This document shows positions 44,076 to 53,461 of a stretch of DNA of 64,000 nucleotides, in pieces. Each line of letters opens with the position of its first letter. Within the stretch, counting starts at the first letter, position 1. The stretch is taken from contig NZ_CP067140.1 of the NCBI RefSeq assembly GCF_028553805.1, positions 806,001 through 870,000 on the forward strand, given 5' to 3'. The translations under genes were made by a program, and so were the position numbers. Under the pieces are notes generated by a model. It saw nothing but the letters and a program-made list of their open reading frames with translations, did not search any database and was not told the DNA's origin. Origin of the DNA: Paracoccus saliphilus. Its GTDB lineage: Bacteria; Pseudomonadota; Alphaproteobacteria; Rhodobacterales; Rhodobacteraceae.

Positions 44076-45548
44076 ATGACCAAGCATTCCACCGATCTTC
44101 GGACTCTTCTGCGCGATCCGTCGCTTTTGGAAACACGGGCCTTCCTGGCCGGGGAATGGGTCGAGGCCGGCGATGGCGCGACATTCGAGGTGATCAACCC
44201 GGCGCGGGGCGACGTGATCGCGGAGGTGGCCGATCTGGGCCGGGCCGAGGCGGCGCAGGCCATCGCGGCGGCGGGCGAGGCGATGAAGGGCTGGGCGGCG
44301 CGCACCGCCAAGGAGCGCGCGCAGGTGATGCGCAAATGGTTTGATCTGATGATGGCCAATCAGGATGATCTGGGCCTGATCCTGACCGCCGAGATGGGTA
44401 AGCCGCTGGCCGAGGCCAAGGGCGAGATCGCCTATGGCGCCAGTTTCATCGAGTGGTTCGGCGAAGAGGCCAAGCGCGTTTACGGCGAAACCATCCCCGG
44501 CCATCAGCCCGACAAGCGGCTGAGCGTGATCCGCCAGCCGATCGGGGTGGTGGCCTCGATCACGCCGTGGAACTTCCCCAATGCGATGATCGCCCGCAAG
44601 GCCGCACCCGCGCTGGCCGTCGGCTGCGGGTTCGTGGCACGCCCTGCGGCTGAAACGCCGCTGTCGGCGCTGGCCATGGCGGTGCTGGGCGAGCGGGCGG
44701 GCCTGCCCAAGGGTATCCTGTCGGTCATCACCTCGTCGCGCTCCAGCGAGATCGGCAAGGAGTTCTGCGAGAACCCGCTGGTGCGCAAGCTGACCTTCAC
44801 GGGCTCGACCGAGGTGGGCCGCATCCTGCTGCGCCAGGCCGCCGACCAGGTGCTGAAATGCAGCATGGAGCTGGGCGGCAACGCGCCCTTCATCGTGTTT
44901 GACGATGCCGATCTGGATGCCGCGGTTGAGGGCGCGATGGCGTCGAAATTCCGCAATAACGGCCAGACCTGCGTCTGCGCCAACCGCATCTACGTGCAGG
45001 CCGGGGTCTATGACGAATTCGCCCGCAAGCTGGCCGAGGCGGTGGACAAGCTGCGGGTCGGCGACGGGCTGGAGGACGGCGTCACCACCGGCCCGCTCAT
45101 CAACGAAGCCGCCGCGCTGAAGGTGGAAGAGCATATCAAGGATGTGCTGGATCACGGCGGCGCGGTCGCCACCGGGGGCGAGCGTATCGACGGGCTGTTC
45201 TTCAAGCCGACGGTGGTGACCGGGGTGACAGACAGCATGAAGGTTACGACCGAGGAAACCTTCGGCCCGCTGGCCCCGCTGTTCAAGTTCGAGACCGAAG
45301 AAGAGGTGGTCGCCAAGGCCAATGACACGATATTCGGGCTGGCCTCCTATTTCTATGCCCGCGATGTCGGCCGTATCACGCGGGTTCAGGAGGCACTGGA
45401 ATACGGCATCGTCGGCGTGAACACGGGCATCATCTCGACCGAGGTCGCGCCCTTCGGCGGTGTCAAGCAATCCGGGCTGGGGCGAGAGGGCAGTCGCCAT
45501 GGCATGGATGACTTTCTCGAGATGAAATATGTCTGCCTGTCGATCTGA
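44076..45548 (+). CDS. gabD: Succinate-semialdehyde dehydrogenase
   Basis: 490 residues of the aldehyde dehydrogenase fold: ITPWNFPNAMIARKAAPALA, TFTGSTEVGR, catalytic Glu in MELGGNAPFIV and catalytic Cys in NNGQTCVCANRI. The second Cys after the catalytic one and GFVARPAAETPLSA are typical of GabD. It oxidises succinate semialdehyde to succinate (GABA degradation). Glutarate-semialdehyde use is possible. Confidence 0.9.
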   Translation: MTKHSTDLRTLLRDPSLLETRAFLAGEWVEAGDGATFEVINPARGDVIAEVADLGRAEAAQAIAAAGEAMKGWAARTAKERAQVMRKWFDLMMANQDDLGLILTAEMGKPLAEAKGEIAYGASFIEWFGEEAKRVYGETIPGHQPDKRLSVIRQPIGVVASITPWNFPNAMIARKAAPALAVGCGFVARPAAETPLSALAMAVLGERAGLPKGILSVITSSRSSEIGKEFCENPLVRKLTFTGSTEVGRILLRQAADQVLKCSMELGGNAPFIVFDDADLDAAVEGAMASKFRNNGQTCVCANRIYVQAGVYDEFARKLAEAVDKLRVGDGLEDGVTTGPLINEAAALKVEEHIKDVLDHGGAVATGGERIDGLFFKPTVVTGVTDSMKVTTEETFGPLAPLFKFETEEEVVAKANDTIFGLASYFYARDVGRITRVQEALEYGIVGVNTGIISTEVAPFGGVKQSGLGREGSRHGMDDFLEMKYVCLSI

Positions 45549-45644
45549 ACGATCAATGAATATGGAACGAAACCGCCCGGTTATGCATTCCTTGGGACGA
45601 GGGGCCTACCGGGTCGCCATCAATCAAGAGGGGAGAACCTGAAC

Positions 45645-45899
45645 ATGGAAGGAATTGGCTGGATTCTGACGATCATTCTTGGCGGGCTTGCCGGGTGGAT
45701 CGCCGAGAAAGTCATGAAATCGGATCACGGCCTGCTGACGAATATCATCCTGGGTATCGTCGGCGCGCTTGTCGGCAACTGGCTGCTGCGTTTGGTGCTG
45801 GGCTCGACGCTTGGCGGGATATTCGGGCAATTGGTGGTCGCGGTCGCGGGCGCCTGCATCCTGATCTGGGGCTATCGCCTCATTCGCAGCAAGACCTGA
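45645..45899 (+). CDS. GlsB/YeaQ/YmgE family membrane protein
   Basis: 84 residues, three hydrophobic helices with Gly-rich motifs (ILGGLAGWIAEKVMK, NIILGIVGALVGNWLL). Transglycosylase-associated protein family, stress-linked, function unknown. GGGGAG ribosome site upstream. Confidence 0.85.
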   Translation: MEGIGWILTIILGGLAGWIAEKVMKSDHGLLTNIILGIVGALVGNWLLRLVLGSTLGGIFGQLVVAVAGACILIWGYRLIRSKT

Positions 45900-45923
45900 C
45901 CGACCCGGTCCTAGACGACAAAA

Positions 45924-45956
45924 GGCCGGCACGAGGACATCGTGCCGGCCTTTTTT
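45924..45956. terminator. Bidirectional rho-independent terminator
   Basis: Perfect 11-bp stem GGCCGGCACGA/TCGTGCCGGCC with a 5-base loop, T6 on the plus strand and AAA before the stem (TTT on the minus strand). It ends both the YeaQ-like gene and trcR. Confidence 0.93.
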
Positions 45957-45974
45957 CATGCGTGGTTGCGAATA

Positions 45975-46736
45975 TCAGCTCTTGTTTTCGTCCTCGTCGT
46001 CCTCTTCCTCATCCTGTTCGGGCAGGTTGAAGAAGCTGTCGGCATCCAGTTCCGGCTCGGGCGGCTGCTCGCTTTCGTCCTTCGACAGCGAGAAATTCTC
46101 GAGCCCGGCGATCGCGGTCGGCAGTTTCGCGTCGTCATCTTCCATCGCCAGCGAGGTCTCGGTGCTGACCAGCTTGCGGCGTTCGTCATCGGTCATCACC
46201 TCGCCATCGGTTCCGCGCTTCTTGGCTGCCTTCTGCACGGCGGCATCCAGTTCGGTCTGCTTGCACAGGCCAAGCGCGACCGGGTCGATCGGCTGGATGT
46301 TCTGGATGTTCCAATGCGTCCGCTCGCGGATCGCGGTGATCGTGGGCTTGGTGGTGCCGACCAGCCGGGAGATTTGCGAATCCGCAAGTTCGGGGTGGAA
46401 CTTGACCAGCCACAGGATCGCCGCCGGACGGTCCTGGCGCTTGGAGAGCGGCGTGTAGCGCGGCCCCCGGCGTTTTTCCTCGCCCTCGGCGGCCGGGTTG
46501 TGTTTCAGGCGCAGCTTGTAGGCCGCATCGGCCTCGCCCCGCTTGATCTCTTCGGGGGAAAGCTGGTTCGAGGCGATCGGATCATAGCCCTTGACCCCGG
46601 CCGCCACGTCGCCATCGGCGATCCCCTGCACCTCGAGTTCGTGCAGACCGCAGAAATCGCCGATCTGCTTGAAGCTGAGCGTCGTATTGTCGACCAGCCA
46701 GACGGCGGTGGCCTTGGCCATCAGTGGCTTGTTCAT
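45975..46736 (-). CDS. trcR: DUF1013 cell-cycle transcriptional regulator TrcR
   Basis: 253 residues. MAKATAVWLVDNTTLSFKQIGDFCGLHELEVQGIADG and the HTH-like AAILWLVKFHPELADSQISRLVGTTKPTITAIRERTHWN match the alphaproteobacterial DUF1013/TrcR family; the C terminus is a long acidic tail. ATG 46736 has AAGGAGA upstream. Confidence 0.88.
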   Translation of the reverse strand: MNKPLMAKATAVWLVDNTTLSFKQIGDFCGLHELEVQGIADGDVAAGVKGYDPIASNQLSPEEIKRGEADAAYKLRLKHNPAAEGEEKRRGPRYTPLSKRQDRPAAILWLVKFHPELADSQISRLVGTTKPTITAIRERTHWNIQNIQPIDPVALGLCKQTELDAAVQKAAKKRGTDGEVMTDDERRKLVSTETSLAMEDDDAKLPTAIAGLENFSLSKDESEQPPEPELDADSFFNLPEQDEEEDDEDENKS

Positions 46737-46921
46737 GTCAGTCTCCTTCGCGTCTCTGCCCCGAACCCATGGCCTGCTTGGGCCGGGAATCGGCTTTTGG
46801 CGGGCGCCATTCCTCGGAATCGGGGGAATTGAGGGCGGATATAGCGATTCAGATGCGAAGTGAAAAGAGGAATCGCGCAATGGGGCTAGACGGCGGCCGC
46901 TGCCTGGCTAGTTTGGCTGCC

Positions 46922-47557
46922 ATGAGATACCTGTTCCGCGCCGCCCTGATCGCCCTGCTGCCATTCACCGCCCATGCCGAAGATGTCGCGGGCGAGTTCG
47001 ATTATTACGTGCTGGCGCTCAGCTGGTCGCCGACATGGTGCAGTCTGACCGGCGATGAGCGCGATGCCGAGCAATGCGACCCGGAACGCGATACGGATTT
47101 CATCGTGCATGGGCTGTGGCCGCAATACGAGGATGGCTGGCCGCAGGATTGCCGCACGCAGGAACGCGATCCGTCCCGGCGGGAAAGTGCCACCATGGCC
47201 GATATCATGGGCTCGGGCGGGCTGGCCTGGTATCAGTGGCAAAAACACGGGCGCTGCTCGGGCCTGTCGGCGCATGGTTATTACGATGCGATCCGCGAGG
47301 CCGCCAAGCGCGCGCCGATCCCCGAAGTATTCGACGATCTCGACCGGGATATCAGCTTGCCGCCCTCGGTGGTCGAGGATGCCTTCATCGAGGCCAATCC
47401 CGAGCTGACGCGAGACGGGATCACCGTCACCTGCCGCGACCGGTCGCTGCAGGAGGTACGCATCTGCCTGACCCGCGAGTTTGAACCCCGCGATTGCGCG
47501 ACGGATGCGCGCGAGGATTGTTCGATGCCGAAAATCCTGATGGAGCAGGTGCGCTGA
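46922..47557 (+). CDS. Secreted ribonuclease T2 family protein
   Basis: 211 residues. Signal peptide to FTAHA; CAS I motif FIVHGLWPQY and CAS II motif WYQWQKHGRCSG, each with its catalytic His. The usual Glu of CAS II (HEWxKHG) is Gln here, which could lower activity or be a subfamily trait. Eight or so cysteines suggest disulfides in the periplasm. Confidence 0.86.
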   Translation: MRYLFRAALIALLPFTAHAEDVAGEFDYYVLALSWSPTWCSLTGDERDAEQCDPERDTDFIVHGLWPQYEDGWPQDCRTQERDPSRRESATMADIMGSGGLAWYQWQKHGRCSGLSAHGYYDAIREAAKRAPIPEVFDDLDRDISLPPSVVEDAFIEANPELTRDGITVTCRDRSLQEVRICLTREFEPRDCATDAREDCSMPKILMEQVR

Positions 47558-47614
47558 TCTTGACCAGCCATCACCCCGGCTCTAACCCGACGACAAGACA
47601 TTGAGGAGACACGC

Positions 47615-48742
47615 ATGACCACCCCCTATTCGCTGCTTATTCTGCCCGGTGACGGGATCGGCCCCGAAGTCATGGCCGAGGTGGTCAAGGTGATAGACTG
47701 GTTCCAGGCCAATCGCGGCATGCGCTTTGACATCGGCCATGACCTGGTCGGCGGGGCGGCCTATGACAAGCACGGCACGCCGCTGGCCGACGAGACGATG
47801 GCCCGCGCGCAACAGGCCGATGCGGTGCTGCTGGGGGCCGTGGGCGGGCCGAAATACGACGATCTCGATTTCAGTGTGAAGCCCGAGCGGGGCTTGCTGC
47901 GGCTGCGCAAGGAGATGGACCTGTTTGCCAATCTGCGTCCGGCGCAGTGTTTCGAGGCTCTGGCGGATTTCTCGTCGCTCAAGCGCGAGGTCGTGGCAGG
48001 GCTGGATATCCTGATCCTGCGCGAACTGACCTCGGGCGTCTATTTCGGCGAACCGCGCGGTATCCATGACGACAACAACAACCCCGAGAACGAGGGCGGC
48101 CGCGTCGGCATCAACACGCAGCGCTATACCAGCGGCGAGATCCGGCGCGTGGCGCGCTCGGCCTTTGAGCTGGCGAAGCGGCGCGGCAACAAGGTCTGCT
48201 CGATGGAGAAGGCCAATGTCATGGAATCCGGCATCCTCTGGCGCGAAGAGGTGCAATGGGTGCATGACAACGAATACCCGGAGGTCGAGCTGTCGCATAT
48301 GTATGCCGATAACGGCGCGATGCAGCTTGTCCGCAATCCGCAGCAATTCGACGTGATCGTGACCGATAACCTGTTCGGCGACATCCTCTCGGACGCGGCG
48401 GCGATGCTGACCGGCAGCCTTGGCATGCTGCCCTCGGCCAGCCTTGGGGCAAAGATGGCCAATGGCAGGCCAAAGGCGCTGTACGAGCCGGTGCATGGCA
48501 GTGCGCCCGATATCGCCGGGCAGGGCAAGGCCAATCCCATCGCCTGCATCCTCAGCTTCGCCATGGCGCTGCGCTACAGTTTCGACCAGGGCGATGCCGC
48601 GGTGGAACTGGAACGCGCGGTCGAGCGCGTGCTGGCCGACGGTGTCCGCACCCCCGACCTGATGGGGCCTGACGGGGGCACGCCGGTCAGCACCGTCGAG
48701 ATGGGCGACAGGATCGTCGCGGCCCTGGCAGCCGGGAAATAG
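47615..48742 (+). CDS. leuB: 3-isopropylmalate dehydrogenase
   Basis: 375 residues. [70 protein letters not shown] and [19 protein letters not shown] identify LeuB. It oxidises and decarboxylates 3-isopropylmalate in leucine synthesis. The TAG stop abuts the GTG of the next gene. Confidence 0.96.
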   Translation: MTTPYSLLILPGDGIGPEVMAEVVKVIDWFQANRGMRFDIGHDLVGGAAYDKHGTPLADETMARAQQADAVLLGAVGGPKYDDLDFSVKPERGLLRLRKEMDLFANLRPAQCFEALADFSSLKREVVAGLDILILRELTSGVYFGEPRGIHDDNNNPENEGGRVGINTQRYTSGEIRRVARSAFELAKRRGNKVCSMEKANVMESGILWREEVQWVHDNEYPEVELSHMYADNGAMQLVRNPQQFDVIVTDNLFGDILSDAAAMLTGSLGMLPSASLGAKMANGRPKALYEPVHGSAPDIAGQGKANPIACILSFAMALRYSFDQGDAAVELERAVERVLADGVRTPDLMGPDGGTPVSTVEMGDRIVAALAAGK

Positions 48743-49702
48743 GTGCAACTGACCGGAAATGTTCGGGGCGTATTGCTGCAACTCGCGGCAATGGGGGTTT
48801 TTGCGACACATGACGCCGTCATCAAGGTCCTTGGCGGCAGCTACCCATCGCACCAGATCCTGTTCTTCGCCTCGTTGCTGTCATTTCCGCTGGTCTCGGT
48901 CATCCTGCTGCGCGACCCGACCTCGGGCACGTTGCGTCCCAATAATCCCGGCTGGCTGGTCCTGCGCACCGCCTGCGCGATCTCGGCCGGGCTTGCCGGG
49001 TTCTTCGCCTTCTCGACCCTGCCGCTGACGCAGGTCTACGCGATCCTGTTCACCACGCCGCTGCTGATCACCGTCCTGTCGATCCCGGTACTTGGGGAAA
49101 AGGTGGGCCTGCATCGATGGGGCGCGGTGATCGTTGGGCTATGCGGGGTGCTGATCGTCTTGCGGCCCGGCACCCATCCGCTGCAGCCCGGTCATTTCGC
49201 CGCGATGATCGGGGCCCTGGCCAGTGCCATGGTTGCGGTCGTCACCCGCAAACTCGGCAGTCGCGAGCGGCCGCTGGTGCTGATGATGTGGCCCATGCTG
49301 GGCAATTTTGTCGTCACCGGCGGAGCGTTGACACTCCAATATCAGCCGATGCCTCTGCAGGATCTTGCCCTTGCCGGCCTGATCTCGATCTTCGGTCTGG
49401 CGGGTGGGTTACTGGTCATCGCGGCCTATCGCGCGGGCGAGGCCGCCATCGTCGCGCCGATGCAATATTCGCAGATCATCTGGGCCACCTTGTATGGCTG
49501 GTTCCTGTTCAGTGAAGTCCTGGATCTGCCGACGCTGATCGGGGCGCTGGTGATCATCGTCTCGGGCCTCTATATCGTCTGGCGCGAAGGCAGCGGTGGA
49601 AATTCGGTGAACCGCCCCGCAACCGCGGCACGTTTGCGAAACGAGTCGGTCACCGCGCCAAGAGCCGCCATCCTGCAAAGATTGTTGCATCCTCGCCGTT
49701 GA
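48743..49702 (+). CDS. EamA/DMT-family transporter
   Basis: 319 residues with ten predicted membrane helices in two EamA repeats (MGVFATHDAVIKVLGGSYPSHQILF; SALASAMVAVVTRKLGSRE). GTG 48743 follows the leuB stop directly, so it is read on the leuB transcript. Substrate unknown; a metabolite exporter is typical. Confidence 0.85.
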   Translation: MQLTGNVRGVLLQLAAMGVFATHDAVIKVLGGSYPSHQILFFASLLSFPLVSVILLRDPTSGTLRPNNPGWLVLRTACAISAGLAGFFAFSTLPLTQVYAILFTTPLLITVLSIPVLGEKVGLHRWGAVIVGLCGVLIVLRPGTHPLQPGHFAAMIGALASAMVAVVTRKLGSRERPLVLMMWPMLGNFVVTGGALTLQYQPMPLQDLALAGLISIFGLAGGLLVIAAYRAGEAAIVAPMQYSQIIWATLYGWFLFSEVLDLPTLIGALVIIVSGLYIVWREGSGGNSVNRPATAARLRNESVTAPRAAILQRLLHPRR

Positions 49703-49750
49703 CAGGTCTTGCATTCGGCTTCGGCTCGCGCTACCTGCCCACCCTACGGT

Positions 49751-49827
49751 CGGAGCGTAGCGCAGCCTGGTAGCGCACCTGCTTCGGGAGCAGGGGGTCG
49801 GAGGTTCGAATCCTCTCGCTCCGACCA
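49751..49827 (+). tRNA. tRNA-Pro, anticodon CGG
   Basis: A 77-nt cloverleaf with encoded CCA (49825-49827). Acceptor stem CGGAGCG/CGCTCCG, anticodon stem CCTGC/GCAGG with loop TTCGGGA (anticodon CGG), and T-arm loop TTCGAAT. It reads CCG codons. Its 3' end marks the left edge of the accessory region that follows, and tRNA 3' ends are usual integration sites. Confidence 0.96.
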
Positions 49828-50227
49828 GTTAATATTTGTGTGGATTGCCACGATAGTCGTCCTGTTTCGCCACATTTCTTCCTTTGTGGCAGGATGGTTG
49901 ACGCTTTCGGAAACAATGAGACACTCAGTCAGGGCATAGTGAACGAGGCAAAGAATTCTTTTTCGACCTTTGATTTATCGTGCCTACTGTCCATTATGCG
50001 AGATCCGATCGACTTGGCTAGCAACCACCAAGGAATAACTTGATGTAGGCACTGGTTCCAACAAGTCTGCTCTCGGTTGCCGTGGAGTAAATCGGCATCA
50101 GTATCGGCGGCTGAAATGGTTATGAAGGCGGATCGGCCTGCAGCGCTCGCTTGTCCTCGAATGTGTCTGGCTCAATAGATACGCCAATATAGTATTGAAA
50201 AAACTACGAACGATTGCACCATGTGCG
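49828..50227. other. Intergenic region at the island edge
   Basis: About 400 bp, AT-richer than the core. A 67-codon plus-strand ORF at 49840-50043 lacks a ribosome site and family similarity. No second tRNA-Pro fragment was seen here. Confidence 0.4.
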
Positions 50228-51415
50228 TCAGGCAACGATGTTGCGAGGATCGTAGAATTCAAAGTGTTCGACTTCCATACGATCTACCCTAGGACGCTGC
50301 TCTAAGATGCCATATATATGTATATACCGGCTTAAATCCAACTTCCCATCCGGGGCTACAAGACTGAAGGTGTCAGGTTCGAAATGACAAGTAACTTGCT
50401 TGCCACGCACAGACATGATTCTTACAGTTCTAGACTTTTCCGAACCACCAACAATTTTTCCGCTATCTTTAACTTGTTTATTTTCTATATCATGAAGTGC
50501 GGCGTAAATTTGCGTAGCATCTTCTTCATCAAAAACAATACTCTTAATCACTCCGTTTGATAGTACGTTCACTTCTACAGAGTTGAAAAATCCGCCTTCC
50601 TCTGGAAGGATTTGACTCAAGGCGGAAGTCACTGCAAGATTTTTTGCCATATAATCTGCAAGTGCACCTTCCCCTTTTGCGGCTAATGAAAATTGTCCAA
50701 GCTTTTCCGCAAGTAAAAAGCTCATTTTTCGAACGTCGGCCTCAATATCTTCTTTTGAAAGACTTTCTAAATCCTTCCTTCGTCGAACTGAACTCATATT
50801 AACTAGCGGTTCATGTATAGATATTAAAAATGATGATAAAGCGATTTCGCAATCGAAGTCGAGTGTTGACGACTTTGAGTGCATCAATTCAATCGGAGTT
50901 AGTAATGCGCGAACGGTCGAAAAACTTTTATCAATCAAACCCTTCATCTGTCCCAGTGCAATTGAGTTTTGCTTTAGATTCTTCCCTCTGAATTTTATGG
51001 AAAACAAAGCTGTTGCTTGAGCAAGGGTATCCGGCGCCGAATCCATCCAGTGATACAACGGAACGCCTGCCTCTGGCTTGAATTTGGTGGGCACTTCATC
51101 GGCGCTTAGTCGCCAGTATGCCTCTATCGCTCCGTGTGGATTGGTTCCAAATATCCAAAAATTGTTTGAGTTAAACGCACCTAGAACAGAAATTCGACCA
51201 TGCCTAAGCGCATTAATAGTGAGATCATTTGTTTCGCATGCCAAATAATATGAGGTTTCCTGCCGTGACGAAACCTTGTTCAGCAAACAATCTAATACGC
51301 CAACATCTGATCTAAAAATGAGAGGCTCATCAAATTCAAAAAGAACATCTTTGGGAGTTATTGTTTGTTCCCTGATGGAGCCATCCGGTTCCCTATTGAA
51401 TGTCCATTCTCCCAT
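50228..51415 (-). CDS. Unrecognised AT-rich gene A of a two-gene operon
   Basis: 395 residues, no signal peptide or membrane span. The opening (VLFEFDEPLIFRSDVGVLDCLLN, then YYLACETNDLTINALRHG) faintly resembles DUF6575-type proteins found in defence islands; this is from memory and unverified. The middle has KQNSIALGQMKGLIDKSFSTVRALLTP and SVRRRKDLESLSKED. Its base composition is much AT-richer than the core genes, indicating transfer. ATG 51415 has GAGGA upstream and lies 3 nt after the stop of the gene before it, so the two form one translational unit. Confidence 0.75.
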   Translation of the reverse strand: MGEWTFNREPDGSIREQTITPKDVLFEFDEPLIFRSDVGVLDCLLNKVSSRQETSYYLACETNDLTINALRHGRISVLGAFNSNNFWIFGTNPHGAIEAYWRLSADEVPTKFKPEAGVPLYHWMDSAPDTLAQATALFSIKFRGKNLKQNSIALGQMKGLIDKSFSTVRALLTPIELMHSKSSTLDFDCEIALSSFLISIHEPLVNMSSVRRRKDLESLSKEDIEADVRKMSFLLAEKLGQFSLAAKGEGALADYMAKNLAVTSALSQILPEEGGFFNSVEVNVLSNGVIKSIVFDEEDATQIYAALHDIENKQVKDSGKIVGGSEKSRTVRIMSVRGKQVTCHFEPDTFSLVAPDGKLDLSRYIHIYGILEQRPRVDRMEVEHFEFYDPRNIVA

Positions 51416-51418
51416 AGG

Positions 51419-51817
51419 TCAGTCCTCAAAAAGGGGAGGCAGAACGACACGAAACTTGAATGCTATGTCGCATTCGATATTGTACCATAGAGTGCAGTGG
51501 CTAGGCTGGTTACGGGAGGGTGTTGCCAAACACAAGCCGTCGCCTTTATTTAAACGACCTTCCGCAACGTATTTTTCGGCAAGAGAAGGTATCACCTTTC
51601 GTGCATGATGTACGGCCTCAAGCTCACGCCAGACAGATATTCCCCAATGCTGGCATTTTTCGGGGCGCGCCGAAGGAAGACCACGTTTGACCCAAGAATG
51701 AAAATCGACTTCACCTATTTGTTCTGCGCTTACAGCTCTGAAGAATTGCTCATCGTCAACTATATGCTCTGCCTCATGAGGGGGGCACGTGTCCGGTATT
51801 CCTTCGTCAAACGTCAT
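51419..51817 (-). CDS. Unrecognised gene B, upstream partner of gene A
   Basis: 132 residues, soluble, with five Cys and several His (TCPPHEAEHIVDDE, KCQHWGISVW). No family recognised. Start ATG 51817 has AGG 5 nt upstream; ATG 51829 is 4 codons earlier. It precedes gene A by 3 nt. Small upstream gene plus larger gene is a common layout of toxin-antitoxin or two-component defence modules, which is inference only. Confidence 0.7.
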   Translation of the reverse strand: MTFDEGIPDTCPPHEAEHIVDDEQFFRAVSAEQIGEVDFHSWVKRGLPSARPEKCQHWGISVWRELEAVHHARKVIPSLAEKYVAEGRLNKGDGLCLATPSRNQPSHCTLWYNIECDIAFKFRVVLPPLFED

Positions 51818-52135
51818 TGTACCTAGCATTTCTCATTTGGCGCCGAGCGAGAGCAATCATGCTCTGGGATAGCGGCAAGATCAAGCATTTCTGTCGTCAG
51901 TTAATTATGTACGAAGTTGATCAGCCAAAACAATGGTTATATTGCGGTCCTCTTCTACCCATTGATGACTAACTCGCCGCTGTGGAGTCCATCGCCAGCA
52001 GAGCGATGAACCTGACATTCGGAGACCATTTATTGTTCGATGATGAGCGGTTTGATACTGGCAAGGCCGGGATTCGGGATATTCTCGACAGCGTGCGCCG
52101 GGTAGTTAGGCGCAGTCGGCTCTCCCGAAGCTGGG
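51818..52135. other. Intergenic region before the type I system
   Basis: About 318 bp between gene B and the 3' end of hsdS. Short ORFs on both strands at 51982-52242 have no ribosome sites and look random. It must carry the promoter for genes B-A. Confidence 0.4.
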
Positions 52136-53461
52136 TTAGACGAGATCATGCGGTGGCCTTTTTTTCCTGCCCTGCTTCGGCTTAAGTGCGACGGCGCGTT
52201 CGGCGCGGATGCGGGCAAGGAGAGTTTCGGCGGGTTCGTCATTCGGGTCTTGGGGGACGAGTTTACCGGCGAAGGCTTTGGCCAGAATGCGCTGATCGAG
52301 GCGATCGGTCAGTTTCAGGGCCTTCTCGGCCTCGGCGGCAAGGCGGTCGATTTTGGCGAAGCCGGTTTCGATTAGATTTAGCGCATTACGCCTTTCTTCG
52401 GTGTCAGGCAGAGGGATGGTCACTGCCTTCAAACTTGCTTGTCCGATGTTTCTCATTGACATTTGATTGCCAGACGAAACTTCTTCAAGCTGTCTTCTGC
52501 CTTCTCCACTACGCAAATACCACAGAATCCACGGTTTTAAATGATCTGAAGTATCAAGACGTAAGACCTTGTCGCTAAGGAACAAATTCTTTGGCGCAAC
52601 ATCCACTATGACCACGGCCCCTACCAACTCAACGGTATTGGCTCGGGAAAAGAGCAAATCTCCCGGACGAATTAAGCTACTGGGATCTGGTTCAAACGTG
52701 GGCGGGAGTGTTTTAGATTGATCGGGCTGAAATCTGCCCCATGATACGGCGCTTACCTTTACAGTCCCGCGTTCATGCGGCAACGGCGGGCGTTCATCAC
52801 ATCTAAGGTTTTTCCCGGCCTTAATGCCAGTCAATAACGAACCAAGCGCAACACGGTTTTCGGCTGTGGAAAACACCTGATCCAAAACACCCGCCTTATA
52901 CCGCTCCACCAGCTTTTCGATGGCGGAGAGGTGGGTGCGGGCGGTGGTGGTGCGGGCGGTGAGGGTGACAAGCTTCCGCACAATCCGCCTCTGCTCGGGG
53001 AGTGGGGGAAGGGGGATTTTCAGTTCTCCAATGGTCGCAGGACTCACATTCTGTTGAGCCCCGCCCTTTCCATGCAATGCCAATTCTGTCCTGAACGAAG
53101 GCGATGTGAGAAAGGCATATAAATAACCATCGAATTGCAGAGCTTTTGTCGGTTTGAGTCTTGCTACGCGCTGGTTCAACGCTGCCGGTAGGTGCTTATT
53201 CTGAATACGGGCGACACGCCCTATATTCCCCGTTAAAGACGTCAATATATCACCTGCCGCCAGTTCGAATGCTTTGGTCCGCGCGTCCAGTTCCACAAAT
53301 TGAGGCTTGTCGCGTGAAACGCGCCCATCTTGGACGTTTCCGATACGAATTAGAAAATGCCCGCTTGGTCGGTACTCCGTGCTCTTGAATGCAAATCCAC
53401 TTTGTATCGATAATAGTTCTCCAAGTGGTGAAGTCGCCCACCCCTTCGGCAGTTCCGTCAT
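52136..53461 (-). CDS. hsdS: Type I restriction-modification specificity subunit
   Basis: 441 residues with two target-recognition domains (about 1-150 and 200-360), each followed by a conserved helical spacer: IPLPPLPEQRRIVRKLVTLTARTTTARTHL and IPLPDTEERRNALNLIETGFAKIDRLAAEAE. The TRDs set the bipartite DNA target. The start overlaps hsdM by 4 bp. No second hsdS or inverted TRD repeat for phase variation was seen. Confidence 0.92.
   Translation of the reverse strand: MTELPKGWATSPLGELLSIQSGFAFKSTEYRPSGHFLIRIGNVQDGRVSRDKPQFVELDARTKAFELAAGDILTSLTGNIGRVARIQNKHLPAALNQRVARLKPTKALQFDGYLYAFLTSPSFRTELALHGKGGAQQNVSPATIGELKIPLPPLPEQRRIVRKLVTLTARTTTARTHLSAIEKLVERYKAGVLDQVFSTAENRVALGSLLTGIKAGKNLRCDERPPLPHERGTVKVSAVSWGRFQPDQSKTLPPTFEPDPSSLIRPGDLLFSRANTVELVGAVVIVDVAPKNLFLSDKVLRLDTSDHLKPWILWYLRSGEGRRQLEEVSSGNQMSMRNIGQASLKAVTIPLPDTEERRNALNLIETGFAKIDRLAAEAEKALKLTDRLDQRILAKAFAGKLVPQDPNDEPAETLLARIRAERAVALKPKQGRKKRPPHDLV

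Noticed and set aside
49840..50043. 67-codon ORF after tRNA-Pro
   Set aside because: Starts without a ribosome site, unusual composition, no family features.
52136..53461. Phase-variable hsdS controlled by the nearby FimB-size recombinase
   Set aside because: Only one hsdS is present, with no inverted TRD repeats, and the recombinase is 9 kb away next to a different direct repeat.
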